DNA of 64,000 bases from Okapia johnstoni (lineage: Eukaryota > Chordata > Mammalia > Artiodactyla > Giraffidae): positions 31,644,001 to 31,708,000 of the forward strand of contig CM044309.1 of assembly GCA_024291935.2 (NCBI GenBank), written 5' to 3'. Shown piece by piece: positions 45,391 to 57,905 of the stretch. Made by a program: the position numbers and the translations under genes. How positions within the stretch are numbered: position 1 is the first letter of the stretch; each line of letters begins with the position of its first letter. Below the pieces are notes generated by a model that saw nothing but the letters and a program-made list of their open reading frames with translations, was not told where the DNA came from and ran no database searches.

Positions 45391-47934
45391 AGAAAAAATT
45401 CTTAAGTTATAAGTTGTTTAAGGTAAACTTGTGGCATTTCTGCTAAGTAATAAAAAATGCTTTAAAGGAGCTTGATATTGAAAGAACATGTTACAAAATA
45501 CTTTTAAAGCTAAATTTTGTCATGTAATTCAGTTATCCCTTTTTTGCAATATAAATTCTTCTTTTTTTTTTTTAAATTTACTGGGTTTCAATTTATAAGA
45601 GAATGCTGAAATTTTAAGCCCCCAATGGCTGTGCAAACTCTTAATGAGTTTGGCTTACATAAGCCCAGTGGGTTAATTGTGAAAAAGTAGAGAAAGCAAA
45701 GACTGTTTACTGCCATTGGCAGGACAAAGAAAGCTTTATGGCCAAATATCAGAAAGTGGTAAACATAGTTGCTTATAATGAGATGCTGCAGGTATTTGTA
45801 AACTCTAAAATTGCTTCTTCCTCTCTTACCATTTTGTAATGTCTTTTCCTTAGTTTCAGGTCTTCTCTTTTATTGTCTTCCATTGCATAATCTTACTCAA
45901 GATTAAAGAGAGGAAGGAAGAGAGGGGAGGAGGGACGAACTCGTATACTCACACAATAACCCATTAATGTCTGTTCTAGCAGTTTTTATGCTCATTTACC
46001 AAAAAAGGGGCTTTAATTATCAAGAAGGATGGGCTAGTTACAGAATACTTGGCATTTAAATTAAGTAATTTTTAAGTACTAATAATGCCCTCTTCGGCCA
46101 CCTTCATTCTTTCAAGGGAAAAATGTGATTAGACAAATTTTAAAAGGTATTTCTTCTATTATATTTTATTCCCCGAGTAGTTTATGAGATCCACTTGGTC
46201 CTTCTCAGGTTTAAACCAAAATATCTTATGGTGAATGAAGCTCTTAAACATCTTGCCTCCCCGAGAGAAGATATCTCACTGCTAGAAAGTTTCCAGGTAA
46301 AAGTTAAACACTTTTCCTCTTGAATGAATGAAAGATTCATTTCATTCACATCTTTCGACATTGACTACCCGGATCACTGTATGCCTCCTAATTGTGGTGT
46401 TCATCTCTTCTGAGCAGTGTAGCACCTCTAACTAGCAGTGGCGGCGATGCAACTTCAGTCATTTTTCCCAAGTATACGGTGTGGCATTGATTAATTCCTT
46501 CAACAGTTCTTCACAGGGCATTTGTTTTAGAACTTTTACTTTCCAGTCTCCTCCGCCAGGTATTGTAGCTTGTTAGTATTTACTTCAAAAGGTAGTGTCC
46601 TAAATGTGGTGACTAAAAAAATGAAATGTGTTATTAAGTCTAAACCTTCATTATTACTGAGTCATATCAATGACTTGTACTGAACTTAGGGGAAAGTTCT
46701 AAAACTCGGCATCTTCTTTAAATGAATTTCTGTCAAATTAGCACTCTCTGACCCTGAAGCAGATTTTTTATCAACATTAATTTTGCAGGTTTCAGTCCAT
46801 CATTTGAGATCCTTATTAAATAGGGCATTTGGTTATTCCCCCATATCTGCACCATCCATGTAAAGAAAAGGTCTCTGAGGTCCTCAATAACTTTAAAAAG
46901 TATAACAGGGTCCTGGAATTAAAAGCTTGAGAATTACTATTTTAAGGCATCATCATGGTGGTGCCATTAAAGAAAAAAAAGATGTTTGGCCTGACATAGT
47001 TGTTTTCCCTTAACTTGTCCATATTAAATTTTTGATGGTCTTTTTTCCTTCCAAAATGCTCTGAACTATAGAAACTGAAAATCTGAAGGAATCTAAATGG
47101 TAGGTTCAAGTTTAAACCCAAGGCAAAAGTCCAATTCACTTTAAGACATCTAAAACGGTGACCAGAAACCTGGACCAGGAAGGATATATCAAGGATGTGT
47201 GTGTGTATAAACAACCTCACTTGAATACATAAAGATCAAACGTCACTCCTGTACCTGAAAATAATTACTACATTTTTGTTTTCTCTTTTTTTTGAAGCTG
47301 CACAGATCTAGAGAAACCTAGATCTGAGAAAACTGCAATCTAGATTCAAGATTCTCTCTGAAAGTTTGCAGCATTAGACAATGCGTCCTGTGAAAGGTGC
47401 TATTATTTCATGTCTATAAGCAATAGTCTTTTGTATCAAATATATCAAATGGTCTTTTGTATCAAAGCCAAAGTCAGACCTCCATCATCTTTCTCACTGC
47501 TTTTGGAGTCCTACTTTTGGAGCAATTCAAGACAAATTTCACTACCTGGTGGACTTAATTCCAGTTCACACATCACACTGGGACTCTCCATGGGATCACA
47601 TGGTTTTGTTTTGTTTTAAACTTTGGTATATGATGAATCCCAAATCATATCTCCAGGGCTAACTTCTCTTCAAACTGTATAACTGATGACTTCACAGTTC
47701 TATTTGCATATCTAGGAAACATTTTCTTTTTTTGATATGCTGAGTTTTTGTTTATTCAACAAATATTCATAAAACATTACATGCTTGCCCTTTTCTAGTC
47801 AATGGGAATAGAGCACTACGCAATTGTTTTTTCTTAACCACACAGAGTTTATGTGTTTATATCTAACCTGATCCCCGCCTCTTCGCTCCTTTTCCTCCAC
47901 AATTGTTTGTTTGTTAGGAAACAGTCTAATTCAC
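45391..47934. other. SAMD12: Intron, largest stretch without a recognised repeat
   Basis: About 2.5 kb of mostly unique-looking DNA, with a T run near 45562 and a small hairpin (CAGATCTAG, 6-nt loop, CTAGATCTG) near 47304-47327. No exon signal. Confidence 0.4.
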
Positions 47935-48735
47935 CTTGTCCAAAAATGAGCTCCTGTTCTTCCTCCCCAGTCTGCTGTCTACAGCTCATCTGAGAGAGAC
48001 AGCCTGCTTTCTGTTGCTGAAATCCCAAATCTTGGATTAATCATGGATGCCCTTCTCTCGTAGTCCATGTCTCATCTATTGGGGAAACTTGAGGGGTCTA
48101 CCTTCCGTTATATGCAGACTCCACTTCTCCTTTCATCACCAACACTGCTACAATCATGATTAGAAACACAATTATGCCACGTCTAGATTACTTCATCAAG
48201 GTACCCAATGCACCTAACAGAGCATTTTGTTTTCCCCCGCCCTTATTTTAAATCTTTACAATGTTCTACACAACCTCGAGCAATCTGAGCACCTAAATCT
48301 GTGATGCTGCTTTCATTACTTTTTTCTAAAACATGTGCTTCTACTACACTTTCTTGCTGTTACTCACACATGCCAACTATACTCACTCCTTGTTTTGCCT
48401 GAAATGGTCTTCTCCGAGATACCTACATATAGCTAATTCCCTTACTTCCTTCAAGCCTTTGTTCCAATGCTACCTTTCCAATATGTCCTGCCCAATCTCC
48501 CCTAATTAAAAATGCAACTCTCCCCTCCAGCTTCCAGAACTCATTACCTCGTTCCACTGTTTCCATCTCCATTGCAAGTACCAGAGTTAACTTTGTCTTT
48601 TGTTTATTATCTGTTTTTTTCCACTAGCTTGCAGCCTCCTCAAGGGCAAAGATCTTTTTTATTTCACAAAGAATCCCACACTTCAGAACAGTGCCTGGCA
48701 CACAGCACTGATAATTTGTGGAAGGAATGAAAGAA
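47935..48735 (+). mobile_element. L2 LINE 3' region, sense
   Basis: aaaatgagctcctgttcttc, tcttggattaatcatggatg, ttgttttgcctgaaatggtc, acttccttcaagcctttgtt, aatatgtcctgcccaatctc, agcctcctcaagggcaaaga and cagtgcctggcacacagcac, all in L2 order up to its 3' end. Confidence 0.75.
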
Positions 48736-48971
48736 AGGTCTATCATATATCACAGCTCCTATATCCTTGAGTGTCAGAAAACTGGTTCAAGTCCCAGCTG
48801 TGCTTTTGACATTCCCAGGTTGGGAGTAAAACAGGCTTTCCTCTGATTAGATTTCTCTCATAGTGAGCCAAAAATGCAGAGGCAGTCTGGCACTATAATT
48901 CTTAGCAAGATAGCTCACATCTCTGATCCTTTTTTTTTTTCTCCTTTTTGAATGACACAAAGAGTGATGTA

Positions 48972-49100
48972 ATGAAAGAATTTGGCATGTGGAATCAGGC
49001 AGACCCGGATGGAAGGCAAGCTCTGGCATTCACTAGCACTGTGACCTTGGGCAGGTCACTGAACCTTTCTAAACATGCTCCTCAACATGCTGGAAACAAT
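48972..49100 (+). mobile_element. MIR remnant
   Basis: ggcatgtggaatcaggcaga, a ctctggcattcactagcact segment, and gtgaccttgggcaggtcact, the most conserved MIR core block. Confidence 0.75.
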
Positions 49101-50584
49101 TCCGACCTTGTCCTTGGTGGAAGGATGAGAAACAGTTTATCTAAATGCTTGAAAGTGTCTGCACACACTATGTTCTCAGGAGAGTTACGGTCACATCTCT
49201 TGAAGGGCACCAGGACACCCGCCTACTGGATTCTCAGGCCTGATGTGGGGAAACAACAGTGTGGTGAACACAGTCAGTCTTCGGAATCTGGCTGACTTGA
49301 GCTCAGTTACAGGCACTGTGAGATGGCGTTAGGAGTACCATGCGGAGATCCAAAGGAAAACAGCTGGTATGAAAGGAGGAAGACAAAAAGGCACTGGTGG
49401 AAAAGGTAGATACAGGAGCAGGGAGAGAGTGAGCAAATGCAGAATAAGGAAAGAAAGCAAAGATGGAAAAATAAAGATACCAAATTAGGAGATATGAGGA
49501 AACAGTCCTCCTTATTCAGGCTGGCTTTGCTGCAACCACACAAATGTCACCTCACGCCTTCCAACAATAGGTCTTGCCATTGGTTTTTCTCTGACTCAGA
49601 GTCAGCTCTTCCATGTCTCAGGGATAGTCAGACAGAAAGCATCTTAATTTCACACCAAAGATACAGCTCTGATTCCCCAGGCACCTAACTATTTATAAAG
49701 GCACATCATCCAGATGTGTAGACTCTACTGCTCACAAGCTGTGAAGCGGATGCTTGCATTCAATGCTGGTTAAGATCTGCTGCATCCCAAGTGTGGGATA
49801 CTGGGTATGTATCAGGGTTTCTAACAATAAAACCTCATGGAGGGAATACACAGACATATGCAAGCAGTCAATAGGAAACGAGATGCCTCTGGCGTCCTGG
49901 ATGACTGTGACTATCAAGGCCTGCCTTTCCTATCAGCCCAGATTGTTGCACCTGTCAAGAGGAACACGAAGGGAGAGGATCACACTGTACTTTGTGCCTG
50001 CTCGTAGTACGGAGGGAAAACTCATCAATTATCTGCCCAGATGAGCACACGCTATGGGTAGATGCCAGGAGCCAGGGCACATGTACACTCCAAGCATGTA
50101 ACTGATGGGCAAACCCCTGCATGAATGCTGGATGAACAGAAGCACAAATGAAACCAAACAGGAAGCATAAAAATGGTTGTTGATCATCAATGTTTTATAT
50201 TTTTACAAAAATTCCTTTGGAATAACAATGTGGTACATTGATAACAAAAATGTCCTCAGTGCAAAAAAACAAAAAAAGACACTTTGCAATATGACCCAAG
50301 GTCCTTAGATTCCCAAGGTAGCACCTATTTATTTATCCATCTCTTAAATATAGGGGTGGGGGAAGAAGGGAGCCTGGTGGCTTGCTTTGCTCAGAAGAAC
50401 AAGGCAGATATGATGATAAGTGAGGTCAAGAGTTCTTTCACACTTGGGCCTTCTTCTTGCTCCTCTGAAATTGCTAGAACAGGTCTGGTTAAGTTGGACC
50501 AAATTGGGCCTGGGAAAGTGGCAGAAGAGATTAATGCCATTCTAGACATAATATTAGGCACAGTTTTATAATAGTGTATGGGAG
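49101..50584. other. SAMD12: Intron, no element recognised
   Basis: Several unrelated open frames of 60-115 codons; no repeat or exon recognised. Confidence 0.35.
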
Positions 50585-50775
50585 TGAGAATTGTTTTAAG
50601 TGCTTTAGATAAATCATCTTTAATCTTTCCAACAACCTACAATCTTTGCAACAATCTACAAAGTAATTATTATTTTCAGTTTATAAAGGAACAGGCTTAG
50701 AGGGGTGAAGTAACTCATACAAGGTCACACTGCTAGCGAATTCAAACTCCGTTCTTACTCCACACTATCACTCTG
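50585..50775 (-). mobile_element. MIR SINE remnant
   Basis: tttaatctttccaacaacct (partly duplicated), a taattattattttcagttta block, gaggggtgaagtaactcata and caaggtcacactgctagcga. Confidence 0.75.
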
Positions 50776-51499
50776 GCCTGATGAACATAGAGGGAAATGA
50801 GGATTATGAAAACATGTTGGCCTGATGGATGCAGGGACAAAAAGATGTGACATCTTACTGAGGTGTCCAGTGCTAGACTGCTTCTTTAACTGAATCAGTG
50901 AAGATAAATCTTATCTGCCTTTGTCCTGAGTATGCCAAGCTTAGAGCTGGAATTGGCACCGGTCATAAGACTCCTAGTCCAGGGCTCTTTATCCTTATTA
51001 TGGAAGGAGGCACATTTTTTGGTACTGTACAGGAAGGAAGGCAAGGCTCATTTCTGTCTCTCAACTACATCCCCAATAAAATGTGAATAAAAACATCTCT
51101 CTCCATCTTGCAAAGCTGTTGTGATGACCAAATGAAATAATCAAAAGGCTAAGTGTTCACTTTGGATGAATATACAGAAAAAGAGAGGGCCAATGGGTCT
51201 CGGGAAGTTGATGGCACCATGCTGTTGGCACTCAGCAGAAAACAAAAGCCCTAGGAGAATGTTGCTGCAGCTATATTTAGCAGGGACAGGATGGAGACTT
51301 GGGTTTGGAGAGCTTAAAATCTCTACAATCTGTTAGGGTCAGTGCCAGTCTATGTAAAGCTTCTAATACTAGTGTTATCAGGCTTTAAAAGTCAAGCCTA
51401 TATAAAAGATAGTCGTTCTCCAGGCCCATGACTTCTCAGTGGCAGAATAATTTGTTTGTAAGTTCAACTGAGCCACATGAAACTTAGTTCAATGAGGAC
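50776..51499. other. SAMD12: Intron, no element recognised
   Basis: No recognised repeat or exon. Confidence 0.4.
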
Positions 51500-51874
51500 T
51501 GTTATGGACTAAATGTCTGTGTCTCCAATACATATGTTGAAGCTCTAACACTCAATGTTATTGTATTTGGAGGCAGAGACTTTATGGGAGTAATTTAGGT
51601 TAAATGAGGTCATATGGTGGGTCTCGATCCCACAGGATTACTGTCCTTAGAGAAGAAGAGACATCAGAGAGCTCTTTGTAGCTCTCTCCAGGGTGTGGAC
51701 ACAGCAAGAAGGTGGCCCATTTCCAAGCCAGGAAGAGGGCTCTCAACAGAATCTGAATGCTGGCATTCTGATCTTAGACTTCCAGCCTCTAGAACTGTGA
51801 CAACAGAAAGTTCTGTTATTTAAGCTACTCAATTTGATAGTGGTTTATTATGGCAGCCCAAGCTGACTAATACA
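51500..51874 (+). mobile_element. MaLR/ERVL-type LTR, near full length
   Basis: Runs from TGTTATGGACTAAATG to gctgactaataca. In order it holds catatgttgaagctctaaca, ggttaaatgaggtcatatgg, aggattactgtccttagaga, ggtgtggacacagcaagaag, and ttagacttccagcctctaga with tggcagcccaagctgac. A typical old TG...CA LTR of about 375 nt with no internal proviral sequence beside it. Confidence 0.75.
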
Positions 51875-53108
51875 GGGGTGAATTCTAGTTCAGATAAACT
51901 GGCCAGATGGACAAAATAGTCTGACAATCTAAGGCTGGTAGAGCTCTGAAAACCTCAGTACATAAAAGGGAAGAGAATAAAATAGAGGTAAGATACATTT
52001 TATCATAAAAGCAAAAATACATTTTTCTTGTGTAGGTACATTTACCTTTTAAGCACTTTTGTATAATTAAATTTTACTTAGGATTGATCTCATCAACACA
52101 ATTACCTTTATTGTCATAAACTATTTTCCCACAAACCACGTGTACGCACATATTTTTAAGGCCACATTTCCCTCTGAACAAAAAATCAAGCACCTTCACT
52201 AGCTTACCAATTTAGGTCATTTTTATGCTTCTATAGTCATCCTGTCTATTTTTAACCTTCTTGTTGCTATCAAGGAAAGCATGCACTTTTTTTTTTTTTT
52301 TAAAGAAGTTATACAAAAGAGCTTACACTGAAAAACACAAGTTCCATGTCTTCTCACTGGAAACTATTAGTTCTTCGAAGTTGAACACACACCCAGCCTA
52401 ACTCAAATATCTCCCTTCTCCAACCCCAGTTGCAATTTCCAAGGGCAATCTCTTCATGACTCCTCTTTTCAGTCTCTTTAACTTATCAAACTTAAGAGAA
52501 TTATCTGTAGACTTCTCCATGAGAAGGATGAGAAATTCACACACATAATGCTAGTGTTCCCCTTCCTTCTCCTTGGTTTATTCTTTGTATTATTAACTTT
52601 AGCTCTTAATTGGTTATCTTTGTAGCCTTAATATATTTAAATATAGGATTTCCCATATAAGCCCCTTTACATTTTTTCTACGGTCATTCATTTCTTCCTC
52701 CTACATTTTCAATACTTGTTCATCTCCTTCTGAGTCCCTCCTCTGTCATCTACAATATTATTTTTATATTGTCAAGGTTAATGGTGGATATTTTGCCCTA
52801 TAACCTCTATTTTGTCTGCTGCATTATGACTGTAGATTGATTCAAAGTTAAAAAAAATCAATAAGCAGCATTTACCTTATTATGACTGTGTAAATACTGT
52901 TCAAATGTTGAGCCAATTAGTCTGGTTTGGATTTTTGTCTTGTGTCACATTCTCAGCATTCCAATGTCATATTTGAAGAGAATCTCAAAGAAGCTTCCCA
53001 ACATGAAAACCAAATAGACTTTCTTTTCTTATATGCCAACAGTTGCTTAAACTCATTCCACAATTTTGTTTGCTGTTCCCACATATCATCCATACATTCA
53101 TTAACATT
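51875..53108. other. SAMD12: Intron, no element recognised
   Basis: T run at 52287-52302; otherwise unassigned. Confidence 0.4.
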
Positions 53109-53419
53109 AGGGGCCAATAAAATATGGTCCCATGGGCTGGTCCATCCACTACCTGTTTCTATATGGTCCACAATCTAATTAATCATAGTTTTATTTTTAA
53201 ATAGTTACAATAACCAAAGAATAGTAATATTTTATGATGGGTAAAAGTTATGTGAAACTCAAACTTCAGTGTCCATCAAGTTTTATAGGAACTTGGCTAT
53301 GCCCATCTGCCTTCAGGCCACAAAACTGGGGTGAATGATTTTGACAGAGACAAAATGGCTTGCAAAGTTGAAAATATTTACTATCTGGATCTTCACAGAA
53401 AAAAGTTTGCCAACCCTTG
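53109..53419 (+). mobile_element. hAT-like DNA transposon, near full length
   Basis: Starts aggggccaataaaatatggt with cccatgggctggtccatcca. It continues through aacttggctatgcccatctg and ends aaaatatttactatctggat, cttcacagaaaaaagtttgc, caacccttg. The same family is represented by the fragment at 21835-22003. The middle carries an AT-rich expansion. Confidence 0.65.
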
Positions 53420-54174
53420 TTCTACACATGGGGAGAGATTTTTCTCAATTTCATGTGCCAAATCACCTATGACATTTTAAAATTTATTTCAAAAACTGCA
53501 TTGAAATTTCCATGGGCTGCCTTATTCTCTGATATGTACCTGGATGATTCACAGCATCCAGGACTTCAAAAACAATGAATGCATTTTATATGGATGCAGT
53601 ATGTTTCTGAATATCTCTGAGGACACAAGGAGAATTTTTAAAAGGAGGATTTTATTATTCAAAAGTTCTCTTTGCACATATTTGGCTTTATCTTTAGGTT
53701 TCCTGCAAATATCTGGTTTATATCTTTATCTACTAATGAAAAAAAATGAGGCAATGGAGACTAGACAGGGATTTCTGTGCATTTGCACTGGGCATGAAGC
53801 CTGAGAAACCTATTACTCAAAATGATCCCCAAATGCCTAAATGATGACGACCTCACCCTCGAGTGCTAATACTCACACACATGCTCCAGTTCATCCCACG
53901 CACTTAAAAAAGTTAACTTTTAAGAGACAGACTATTTCTTTGCTTCAGGCATAAACATCTGGCCATTAGGCTTTCTTTCTACAAGCAAGACTGGGCAAGG
54001 AAAAGACTGTTTGATGAACATTGCTTTACTGACCCCCTATTTTATGTCCTGTTTCTCACTCCTGTCCCCAAGTCCAGAACCTCTTTGAGATTTTACAGTG
54101 AAACTCACTGGTGTCTCTCCCCTCTTCCTTTCTCATTGTTATTGCCATCAATGTCTATATTCCTCTACTGTTAT
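53420..54174. other. SAMD12: Intron, no element recognised
   Basis: No recognised repeat or exon. The open frame at 53544-53804 has no motif. Confidence 0.4.
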
Positions 54175-54250
54175 CTTATTTTTTAAAAACTTTTTGTTTT
54201 GTATTAGGTTATAGCCAGTTAACAACGTTGTGATAGTTTCAGGTGAACAG
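54175..54250 (-). mobile_element. Ruminant L1 3' end, antisense, left of a SINE
   Basis: ttttgttttgtattaggtta, then tagccagttaacaacgttgt and gatagtttcaggtgaacag. It ends exactly at the Bov-tA start. Confidence 0.8.
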
Positions 54251-54455
54251 CTTCCCTGTGGCTCAGATGGTAAAGAATCTGCCTGCAATGAGGGAAACAC
54301 AAGTTTGATCCCTGGGTCAGGAAGATCCTCTGGAGAAGGGAATGGCAACCCACTCTGGTATTCTTGACTGGAGAATTCCATGGATAGAGGAGCCTGGTGG
54401 GCTACAGTTCATGAGGTCGCAAAGAGTCAGACACGACTGAGGACTAACGCTTTCA
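54251..54455 (+). mobile_element. Bov-tA SINE between two L1 segments
   Basis: cttccctgtggctcagatgg, gtttgatccctgggtcagga, ccactctggtattcttgact, and gtcagacacgactgaggact. Confidence 0.93.
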
Positions 54456-54590
54456 TAGCCGATTAATAATGCTGTGATAGTTTCCGGTGGACAGCAAAGG
54501 GACTCAGCCATACATATACATGTATCCATTCTCCCCCAAATTCTCCTTCCATCCAGGCCGCCACATAACGTTGAGCAGAGTTCCATGGTA
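54456..54590 (-). mobile_element. Ruminant L1 3' UTR, antisense, right of the SINE
   Basis: Begins by repeating the L1 segment already present left of the SINE (tagccgattaataatgctgt, gatagtttccggtggacag). It then continues agcaaagggactcagccata, tccattctcccccaaattct, and gccgccacataacgttgagc. Truncated at about 54590. Confidence 0.85.
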
Positions 54591-55122
54591 TTTAGAAGGA
54601 AGAAGACATAGACATCTGTGCTCAGTTTGCAATCAGTACGAATGATTGCCATATTTACTTATTTCTAAAAATTGATATACTATTTTATACATGCAAAAGA
54701 ATATATGTTCACGTATACACACACTTGTATTCCAATGAAAAGCTAATAATGGAATTTCTCCATTAATAGACAATTTATATTGTTCCTGATTTTTCTGCCA
54801 CAATATATTTTGAAAACCCAATCTCCCCCTTCCCTATCTCCAGCTATTGCCCCATTTTTCCATTCTCTTCACAGAAAGACAGAAAGAATTGTCTAGGGCA
54901 ACCGTCTGTTTCAGTGCCACATGCTGTTGATCTTGTTGGGCTTCCCTCCCTCCTCCTCCAAGTGAACATGCTCTTGTCATGGGCACTGAGGCATCCAGGT
55001 GGCTAAGTCCAGTATCACTTCTTCCAATAGCACACCTCCCTTCATGTGGCCCCTCGGTTGCATCTGACACCATGAGACAAACTGCGATGGTGAAATACTT
55101 CTTTCTCCTGGTTTCCATACAT
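54591..55122. other. SAMD12: Intron, no element recognised
   Basis: No recognised repeat or exon. Confidence 0.4.
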
Positions 55123-55172
55123 CTCACTCTAATGGTCTTCTTTCTGCCTCACTCTAATGGTTTTCTTTCTGC
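55123..55172. repeat. Tandem duplication, 25 bp x 2
   Basis: ctcactctaatggtcttctt plus tctgc is repeated immediately with one C-to-T change. Confidence 0.9.
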
Positions 55173-56440
55173 CTCTCCAGTTACTTCTCTTTTTGAAAGC
55201 TGCTTCTTCTCTGGATGGATGGATAGATGGTATGCTCAGTTGCTCAGTCGTGTCCAGCTCTTTGCATCCCCATGGACTGTACCTCATCAGGCTACTATGT
55301 CCATGGAATTTTGCAGGCAAGAATACTGGAGTGGGTTGCCATTTCCTACTCCAGGGGGTCTTCCTGACCCAGGGATCGAACCTGTGTCTCTTGTGTCTCC
55401 TGCTTCTCCTCTCACTCACTCCTAAATGGTCTGCTCTGGAATTGATCCTGGAGCCACTTCTGTTCTCTACGTGCACTCTCTCACCTGTGGTAATTTCAAG
55501 TCCTGTTGGCTTTAAATACTGTCTATAAGACAGTGATACTGAAGTTTTATACTTTTTCCTCAGTATCTCTAACTTCAACTTATTTAGATAAGTCACCTAC
55601 TTTATGTCTCACTTGGATGTCCAATAGGACTTTTAAACTCAACATATCCTAAAACAAATTCACAATTTCCCTCAATTCTGTTTTTCTGCCACTGTTTCAA
55701 CATCCTGGAAGATACAACTCAATGTCCAGTAATCATTCTTTCTTTCCTTACCTTTCCTTCACCTTTTTTCTAATATACAAATATACACGACCCATACCAG
55801 GACTATGGAGTCTGCATGAAAATTGTGTCTGGGATCCTTCTACTCAAGTTTACTTCTTCCATCCCCCAAAGGTAACCATTTGTCACCTAGACTTTGGCAA
55901 TAATTTTCTCTCTCATTTCCCAACTTCCACACTTGCCATCTATATAATCTATTATTCATAGCTCAATAAGGATAAACTCTTAAGTGTGTAAATCTGATTC
56001 AGTTCTTCATTATCTTCTCCTTCTACTTATAATAAAATACAGACTCCATCCTCTAGCCTGAAAAGCCCTTTCCTGGGTTCCAATTCTTCTCTAAAGCCAT
56101 CTCCAATTCTTCTTTGCCTTGGCCTTAATGTTCTAAGATCAAGAGATTCTCGTCTTCTTTCTGTTCCTCCAACACACGAAGCCCACCCCCGTTCTAGAGC
56201 AAGCACCGAAGGCTGGCCATTTTCTCAGCTCTGCTCCTGACTAGCACTGGCTTGTCATTCAGATCTCAGTTTCAACATCACTTCCTCAGGGCTGACTTCC
56301 TTGAGTATCAGTTCAGAACTAATTCTCCAAACATTTTAATGTATTATAGTCCTTGTTATCTAATAATTTTCCATTTACTTGTCTACTACTATATCTCTAC
56401 ACCTAGCACTTGGCACAGAGTAAATATTCTTTAGATGATA
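55173..56440 (+). mobile_element. L2 LINE remnant, sense, interrupted by Bov-tA
   Basis: After the SINE: gcactctctcacctgtggta, ttggctttaaatactgtcta, ctcacttggatgtccaatag, gacttttaaactcaacatat, then ctctagcctgaaaagccctt, ggctgacttccttgagtatc and a tagcacttggcacagagtaa end. The order follows L2 to its 3' terminus, diverged. Confidence 0.65.
55232..55404 (-). mobile_element. Bov-tA SINE, antisense, inside L2
   Basis: gctcagttgctcagtcgtgt, ggactgtacctcatcaggct, gcaagaatactggagtgggt and cttcctgacccagggatcga. The tRNA 5' end is incomplete. Confidence 0.9.
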
Positions 56441-56623
56441 AACAAATCAAACCGTTAATATAGGTCTACCTCCAGAGTCTGGACTGATTCTTGACTATGA
56501 TGATGCATAAATTCTAAAATGAGAATACAGAACTACACTTTCTCTCTTTGTGTCTTTGTGTAAGTTTAAAAAAAAAAAACAAGAACTGTTTTTTAGTGTA
56601 GCTCGAAGGTCACAGCAAAGTTG

Positions 56624-57196
56624 TGATTTTGGGCTCCAAAATCACTGCAGATGGTGACTGCAGCCATGAAATTAAAAGATGCTTGCTCCTTAAAGGAAAA
56701 GCTATGACCAACCTAGACAGCATATTAAAAATCAGACACATTACTTTACCGACAAAGGTCCATCTAATCAAAGCTATGGTTTTTCCAGTAGTCATGTACG
56801 GATGTGAGAGTTAAACTATAAAGAAAGCTGAGCACTGAAGAACTGGTGCTTTTGAACTGTGGTGTTGGAGATCTCCTGCAAGGAGATCCAACCAGTCCAT
56901 CCTAAAGGAAATCAGTCCTGAATATTCATTGAAAGGACTGATGCTAAAGCTGAAACTCCAATACTTTGACCACCTGATTGGAAGAACTGACTCATCTGAA
57001 AATACCCTGATGCTAGGAAAGATTGAGGGCGGGAGGACAAGGGGATGACAGGATGAGATGGTTGGATGGCATCACGGACTCAATGGGCATTAGTTTGAGG
57101 AAGCTCCTGGAGTTGGTGATGGACAGGGAAGCCTGGCGTACTGCAGTCCATGGAGTCACAAAGAGTCGGACACGACTAAGTGACTGAACTGAACTG
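56624..57196 (+). mobile_element. BovB LINE 3' end with TSD
   Basis: Sense BovB from gattttgggctccaaaatca to the ACTGA-repeat end, flanked by AAAGTTG at 56617-56623 and 57197-57203. Frame broken by an in-frame stop after YGCES and by a deletion near 56870 (ggagatctcctgcaaggaga). Confidence 0.93.
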
Positions 57197-57292
57197 AAAG
57201 TTGAGTGGCAGGTACAGAGATTATTCACATACTTCTGCCCACACACATGCACAGTCTCCCCCATTAGCATTATTCACCACTAGAGAGGTACG

Positions 57293-57560
57293 GAGAAGGC
57301 AATGGCACCCCACTCCAGTACTCTTGCCTGGATAATCCCATGGATGGAGGAGCCTGGTAGGCTGCAGTCCATGGGGTCGCTAAGAGTCGGACACAACTGA
57401 GCGACTTCACTTTCACTTTTCACTTTCATGTATTGGAAAAGGAAATGGCGACCCACTCCAATGTTCTTGCCTGGAGAATCCCAGGGACGGCAGAGCCTGC
57501 TGGGCTGCCATCTATGGGGTCGCACAGAGTTGGACACGACTGAGGTGACTTAGCAGTAGC
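57293..57560 (+). mobile_element. Bov-A2 SINE (dimer) with perfect TSD
   Basis: Two related BovB-derived monomers. The first is gagaaggcaatggcacccca to actgagcgacttcactttca; the second is ggaaaaggaaatggcgaccc to gacttagcagtagc. They are joined by cacttttcactttcatgtat. Flanked by AGAGAGGTACG at 57282-57292 and 57561-57571. Confidence 0.95.
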
Positions 57561-57599
57561 AGAGAGGTACGTTTGTTACAACTGGTGAATCTACATTGC

Positions 57600-57905
57600 T
57601 ACATCATCATCCAAAGTGTCCACAGTTTACATTAGGATTCACTCTAGGTGTTACATGTTTTTTTTGTGTGTTTGGACAGATGGATAATGACAGCTTTCAC
57701 CATTATACTACCATAAAGGGTAGTTTTGCTGCCTTAAACATCCTCTGTGCTTAGGCTGTTCATCCCTGTCTCTTTCCTAACCCCTGACAACCAGTGATCT
57801 TTTATACTATCTCCATAATTTTGACTTTCCATAATGCCACAGTTGAAATTATATAGTATGTAGCCTTTTCAGGTTAGCTTCTTTCACTGAGTAATTTAAG
57901 TGTCC
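57600..57905 (-). mobile_element. L1M 3' UTR remnant, antisense
   Basis: tttacattaggattcactct, ttaaacatcctctgtgctta, gacaaccagtgatcttttat and gttagcttctttcactgagt, the antisense L1M 3' UTR order also seen at 29950-30740. Confidence 0.65.

Noticed and set aside
51500..51874. Solo LTR as part of a full endogenous retrovirus
   Set aside because: No gag, pol or env-like sequence or second LTR is next to it; only an old non-coding LTR is present.
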